DNA of 64,000 bases, from NCBI GenBank assembly GCA_020747065.1, contig JAGMVK010000019.1, positions 744,001 to 808,000 of the forward strand. Reading direction: 5' to 3'. The notes under the pieces are model-generated. The model did not search any database and had not been told where the DNA came from. It was given only the letters and a program-made list of their open reading frames with translations. Both the position numbers and the translations under genes were made by a program. The DNA comes from Cadophora sp. MPI-SDFR-AT-0126 (taxonomy: Eukaryota > Ascomycota > Leotiomycetes > Helotiales > Ploettnerulaceae). Shown piece by piece: positions 59,501 to 64,000 of the stretch (position 1 is the stretch's first letter; every line of letters begins with the position of its first letter).

Positions 59501-60608
59501 GCGACCAGTAGACTATACGATGATTTTGTATTTTATTTCGGGACAAGAGAACTGGACACCAAAAAGGCGTTGGGAATTGAGAAAGAAGAGGTATGTCTAA
59601 AGTATAGAGCAGTTGGAGAGGCTATTCCATCATCGAAACGAACCCATTGAATGATTTTTTTACTCTTCGTCCAGTACTATCTCTTCGCTGTGAACCTCCA
59701 CACGCAGTACGAGTACAGATGAAAGGCCATTGTCTCTAATCCGTCAATGTCCAAACGATCGGCACAAGTAAGTCCTCAAAAAGATGCCTACAAGTCCAAT
59801 AAGACCCCCACCGAGGCCCCTCCTTTCCCTCCATCCATTATCCAGCCGACGCGTCCCCCTTGATAACCACCCATGTCAATACATCCCCAAGAGGACCCGC
59901 TTCCGTCCCGTTCCGCGCCACCATGCATGACGGCCCTTCTATCACGGAACCAACAGATAAGCCCGGAGCCCAACCACACGACCCACACTTGAATTGCTTG
60001 TTCTGCTTGGCTATTGCTTAATCTGCGCCAGTGGAACGGTGGAGAGAAAACCAGGTGCATTGCGCGGCGGTTTTCTATTGGCTTGAATCCAAGGGTGTTT
60101 AACGAATCTGTAATTCAATAGCGAGCGCTCGCTTAGTATGGGATCGTAATAAGATATCTAGATCGCAGCTGAGAGTGTGGTTGGTATAAAACATCAGTGG
60201 ACGTCAAAAGACTGCTGCTCCATGGTACGCTCGCTTGAAGAACCCCGCCAAGCAAAACAGAAGGAGTACCAGCTATGCTGGCTCGATCAACCTCACAGCT
60301 TCTTGTTATCTTTCAGCATCCTGATCGTTACTAGAGATTCAACCAATGATGCGTTAATTTCATTGAGCTGCGCTCCCTGCGATCTTCACATATAGCAACG
60401 GAACATGTCTGCGGTGACAATGGAAGCACCAGGGATCCAGCAAATCACGAATTCCCTCACAGAGCCTTGTCACGCGCTTTGTCGTGCAGCTCAATGCTAA
60501 TATGAATAGGACAGAAGGAATCGAACTTCATGCTTAAATATGACCGAATAAATTATGCATAGAATTAACAGATAAGACGTCAATCAAAACGCGCTAAATC
60601 GCAAAGCA
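59501..60608. other. convergent intergenic region, nothing recognised
   Basis: About 1.1 kb between the 3' ends of the two Rhodopsin-domain genes. No RNA gene, repeat or other frame was supported. Confidence 0.4.
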
Positions 60609-61845
60609 TCACGAGTTCGGGTCCACCTCAACATAAGTCCACCTCAAGAGACTATTATCAAATGTCCCCTTTCGGATCACTTGCTTACCACCCGATCCCA
60701 CAGTAATCATTTGTATATTGTGGTCCGAGTTCTTGGCCTTTCCCTTAGAAAATCTCTTGGAGATGTGTTTGCAGAAGATACCAAGGGACGGCAGGCAAGC
60801 GCAAATGAGCCCGATCGAAACTTCAGTAACTCTATTCGGTCGTCAGTGCTCGCCTCAAGAAGCTGGAGTCACATTCTTCGAAAACACTTACGCGAGTAGA
60901 TTGAGAGCAACAGTATTCAGCGTCCCATCCTGCGAGTCGATAATGATAGCCAGCACCACCAGCCGTGCCACACTAGCCACGCACGCTATACCTCCAGCAG
61001 CCAACAAAGCAATAACCTTAAACTTCCTCGTCTTCGACAGGTTCATCCCCCATATCAACGGTATCGGCGACATCAGAACCGCCACGTCAGTAATCACACT
61101 GACCGCCGTATCTGCAAAATAGAGAGTCTTGACGTCCAGGCAGGAAGCGCCTGGGTGTGCTGCTCTGTTCCAGTAAGCCGCGATGGGGCTGCAGATGAAT
61201 ATCTTTGCGAATTCCATGGGTACGTAAAAGGCTAGCATGAGAAAGATGAGGATCTTGATTGCGAGAGTGGATTTATGCGCGGCGGCGTAGAGGCGGGCAG
61301 AGAAGAGGAGGATGGTGAGTTTGATGAGATAGGCTGTTGGTCCGTAGACTAAGATACCGCCATAGGAGACCTGTGATGGGATCTATTAGCATCAAATTTA
61401 GTGAATGGGCTATGCATTGTATTCACTTTCTGAAAGTTGATCGCATCCTCCTTGCTCACTTCCCATTGGTGAAAGCCGCCTCCGAATAAGTTGACTTGTT
61501 CTAGTCAGTATGCAGCTAATTTCCTGGGTTGGCTGATTCACATACACAGATAATTATCGGCGATATACGCAACGAAGAAGCACCATGATACGATGCAAGC
61601 CCCTAACAAAATGTGTAAGTGTTGTCTGGCCGAGTACTTCGAAATAGTCGACACTTACAATCTTCTTTGCACATAATCTTCTGAATCACGACTCGAGTAT
61701 AGACCCTCAGGATGACCAGTATGGTGACTGTAAACAGACATAGTGACTGCGTCACGTAGTTGACGGTATGTAGGATGTCTTTTGGTTGTGAGAAGTCTGG
61801 TGTTGTTCCTGGAGGCGGGGACAACGCCCCCACAACTGGCGCCAT
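60609..61845 (-). CDS. Rhodopsin-domain integral membrane protein, copy 2
   Basis: Five exons: 61659-61845, 61546-61602, 61427-61494, 60892-61382 and 60609-60831; 341 aa. Seven membrane segments are visible. Marks: CKEDW after the second segment, NLFGGGFHQWEV, KLTILLFSARLY, FICSPIAAYWN, and TDVAVLMSPIPLIWGM. The third exon uses an AACAAG acceptor, because the nearer TAG acceptor would create a stop; that join is the least certain. It is the same family as the convergent gene at 58156-59500, but sequence similarity between the two is limited to family motifs, so they are not a recent duplication. Confidence 0.82.
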
Positions 61846-64000
61846 GCTCTGCACAGCTTCCTAAACCTTGCTCCACCAAAATTACAAAGACATAACCGGC
61901 TCGTATCTTTTCCTCAGTAGAAGCCCTCGGTTCGTCTAATTCCTGTGTTCTGTAAGGTGTCGTCTCGATTGCGGAGGCGGAACCGGCAGTTCAAAAATGA
62001 CAGCAGAGAAAGGGAGACATGGTGGATATCTCCACCACGGGGGAACATGTGGGATTTAATGGACATCAGTCAGGGACGAGACGATGTATTTGGCTTTTCA
62101 AATGGGTAAATTCCGAGTGCACGGCTGTGACTGAGTCGTGAGTGTTCATATACTTTCCGAGAGTGCCCTAGAGTCGTGCCCTAGAGTCGCTTGGTTCCGA
62201 GTACAATTACCTCCTGTGCATGAGCAGCTCAAAGTGAAATCAGCTCTGGACATTGGGTTTCATTTTGCCCAGCCGCGAAAATTTAATTTATATGAAGAGG
62301 CCACGATCTTCTGAAATGACAACCGAAAAAGCGGTGATGAACTTCAATGTCGAGAATAAATGCTGTATTAAACCCAGATTTCGCTGAAAGTTTCTCCCAA
62401 ATGGCCACGAATACACCGGACAGCACTGACCGCTAGAAAAGAACAAGCTTTTCGGGTCGCTAAATAACCCCTCGAAAGAGAGACTAGCTTATCAGACAAC
62501 TGTCCACCACCCAACAAACCCACTGACCGCTCGATCGGAGACATCCCGGCTCGATCCTATTCTCCTTTATTCGATCCACATACGATGATACGCAGCCTTG
62601 TCAGATACTTACTCTCTGCGTTGCAGTTTTCAGGAGGAAGCGGATGGCATCTCAGATCCCGAGGATTTAAAGTTGGGAATTCATCAGTGCCGTGCATGCT
62701 AGCTCAATCTAGCTTTCCCCGTTAACCAATCTCCTTAAAGTTTACTTTCCCGAAAACGGTTTCGTGAGTTTAGCAAGCTTCACCTGGCTTGTGATCTGGG
62801 CCATACGTGTCGTCTCTTTATCTGCTGCGAGTCATGGGCTTCTTCACCTCCTCAACAGCATTTTGAGGAGACTGTTCCAAATTTTCGATTTGAGCGAATC
62901 ATGCTATCGCTCGGCGTTACTTGAGAATCGGGGACGAGACGAGGTTCCTAGACTTCGCCAAACGAGATTGCAACGCTATTTTGGTTCCGTTAAGGTAGCA
63001 AGAATCCAAATCTGTTAATAGCTCACTGTCGCCTCCAAGATAAAGAAACTACATTCACAATAAATAAATGCCAGGCTCCAGCGTCTTCGTAGCCGTCATG
63101 GCGGTAGTACCGTATGGCTCCGAGATCTCTGGTGGACAGCTGTCGAAAATGGTATTATCCCAAGACTTCAGCAGCTCAGCTCAGCTCAACTATTTTCTTT
63201 GTTCGCTTTTCTGGTTACAGTTTCCCGGTTCTTGATCACGATCTGATACACGGTTGCAGTTCTGGGGTAAAGTATACGGTGCCAAAGGTTGAACAATCAA
63301 CCTTCACATTGAAACATCTCTCATAGTTACTATCAACTCGGGCGAGAAGTAACGATGAAGGCAATCTACATCTTAGAGATTCCCACTGATTCATTATGTT
63401 CCTCCAATACATGTCTCGGCAACTTGCATGATCAGGGCATGTTCTGCGGTGCGGGGGTTACGGGGAGCTTGCGCCAAGACTCGCCAGTTTCCGGGGGCAT
63501 TCAGGGGCTCGCTAGAATAAAAACACCAGTCTCTATCGTAATACTCAAATGTCCAACTTGAGGCTAAGATGCAATAGAGCTGTTCTCCTAAGCCAACAGA
63601 AACTCAGCGAAGCAAAAGAAGAAGAGTGAAGATCATGAGACAGGCAGTTTCTGGTACACGACATCCTCACATTGCCATCGGATCCATTGATTTTGCGGCG
63701 AAACGTAGTATCAGCCGTCTTTGGGGAAAGGGAGAGAATGATCCAGCAGTTTTACAGGAGACTGGCAGTGAATGGACGCACTGCGTCAACGTCTGCCCGT
63801 CAGTCAACTTACCGAGACACTTGAAATATTCCTCCACGTGCACTGTTTCAAGAGTCCAGTTCTTGAAGTGAAACAACCTTGCGTACAAATTTCAAGAACA
63901 CCTTAGTTGCAGTTTCGACTGTTCTTGTTCCATTCTCAGACTTTACCAGACCCTGTATAACAATGAGATGAGGGCGAATCATGTCCAATACTGCCAGTTG
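61846..64000. other. right edge of window, no gene recognised
   Basis: About 2.15 kb. It should start with the promoter of copy 2 of the Rhodopsin-domain genes. Open frames are all short and without domains. A gene could extend in from beyond the window. Confidence 0.4.

Noticed and set aside
60500..60560. tRNA-like GGAATCGAACTTCATG (B-box resemblance on the minus strand)
   Set aside because: The flanking bases do not form a T-arm, and no A-box or acceptor stem is found at the right distance.
53313..61845. Secondary-metabolite gene cluster
   Set aside because: P450 and transporter are present, but no polyketide synthase, peptide synthetase, terpene cyclase or prenyltransferase lies in the window.

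Overview
The window looks like nuclear DNA of a filamentous ascomycete (Pezizomycotina). The grounds are short introns of roughly 44-130 bp with GT..AG ends and CTNAC/CTGAC-like branch points, 2EXR proteins, a GAF hybrid histidine kinase, a Zn2Cys6 regulator, a GH28 polygalacturonase, Rhodopsin-domain membrane proteins and an allantoate-permease-type MFS carrier. A plant-associated Leotiomycete fits this gene content, but that is inference. All exon joins were built by hand from splice signals. For every multi-exon gene called intact, the exon lengths sum to a multiple of three.

Layout. 0.8-5.0 kb: two minus-strand 2EXR proteins with a KH-like C-terminus. 5.7-6.1 kb: a broken small gene. 6.2-7.9 kb: ten regularly spaced same-strand copies of a ~45-bp repeat, then a GPI-anchored surface protein (8.2-9.2 kb), then more copies in opposite and again direct orientation (10.6-13.4 kb). 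13.8-18.4 kb: hybrid histidine kinase with one frameshift. 19.4-20.6 kb: secreted polygalacturonase. 23.7-24.3 kb: hypothetical gene with a 5'-leader intron. 25.8-26.5 kb: more copies of the same repeat. 27.2-30.8 kb: NADP-dependent reductase and MFS permease. 31.7-34.9 kb: decayed CorA-like gene. 35.2-36.2 kb: hypothetical gene. 36.9-39.0 kb: secreted LVIVD-repeat protein. 41.1-41.4 kb: MFS relic. 42.0-47.7 kb: PHD-finger protein, Zn2Cys6 regulator, short-chain dehydrogenase, Nudix hydrolase. 49.5-52.8 kb: tandem F-box-like pair. 53.3-57.5 kb: cytochrome P450 and amino-acid/choline-type permease. 58.2-61.8 kb: two convergent Rhodopsin-domain proteins.

How the genes may work together. Most are independent accessory or surface functions: signal perception (histidine kinase, Rhodopsin-domain proteins), wall and plant-polymer interaction (GPI protein, polygalacturonase, LVIVD protein) and small-molecule transport and oxidation (MFS, permease, P450, SDR, reductase). 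The Zn2Cys6 regulator is divergent from the SDR across 430 bp and could control it. No polyketide, peptide or terpene backbone gene is visible, so no metabolite cluster is claimed.

The least explained structure is the dispersed repeat. About 18 copies lie in three loci, with a two-TGCA core, a secondary GTGGCTGGTGAG box and otherwise unrelated intervening DNA. It resembles a spaced array rather than an ordinary tandem satellite. Other notable points are GxxG-less KH-like domains on 2EXR proteins, stop-codon lesions in two pseudogenes consistent with repeat-induced point mutation, a minimal AUG-UAA element that overlaps a splice donor, and intron differences between tandem F-box paralogues.
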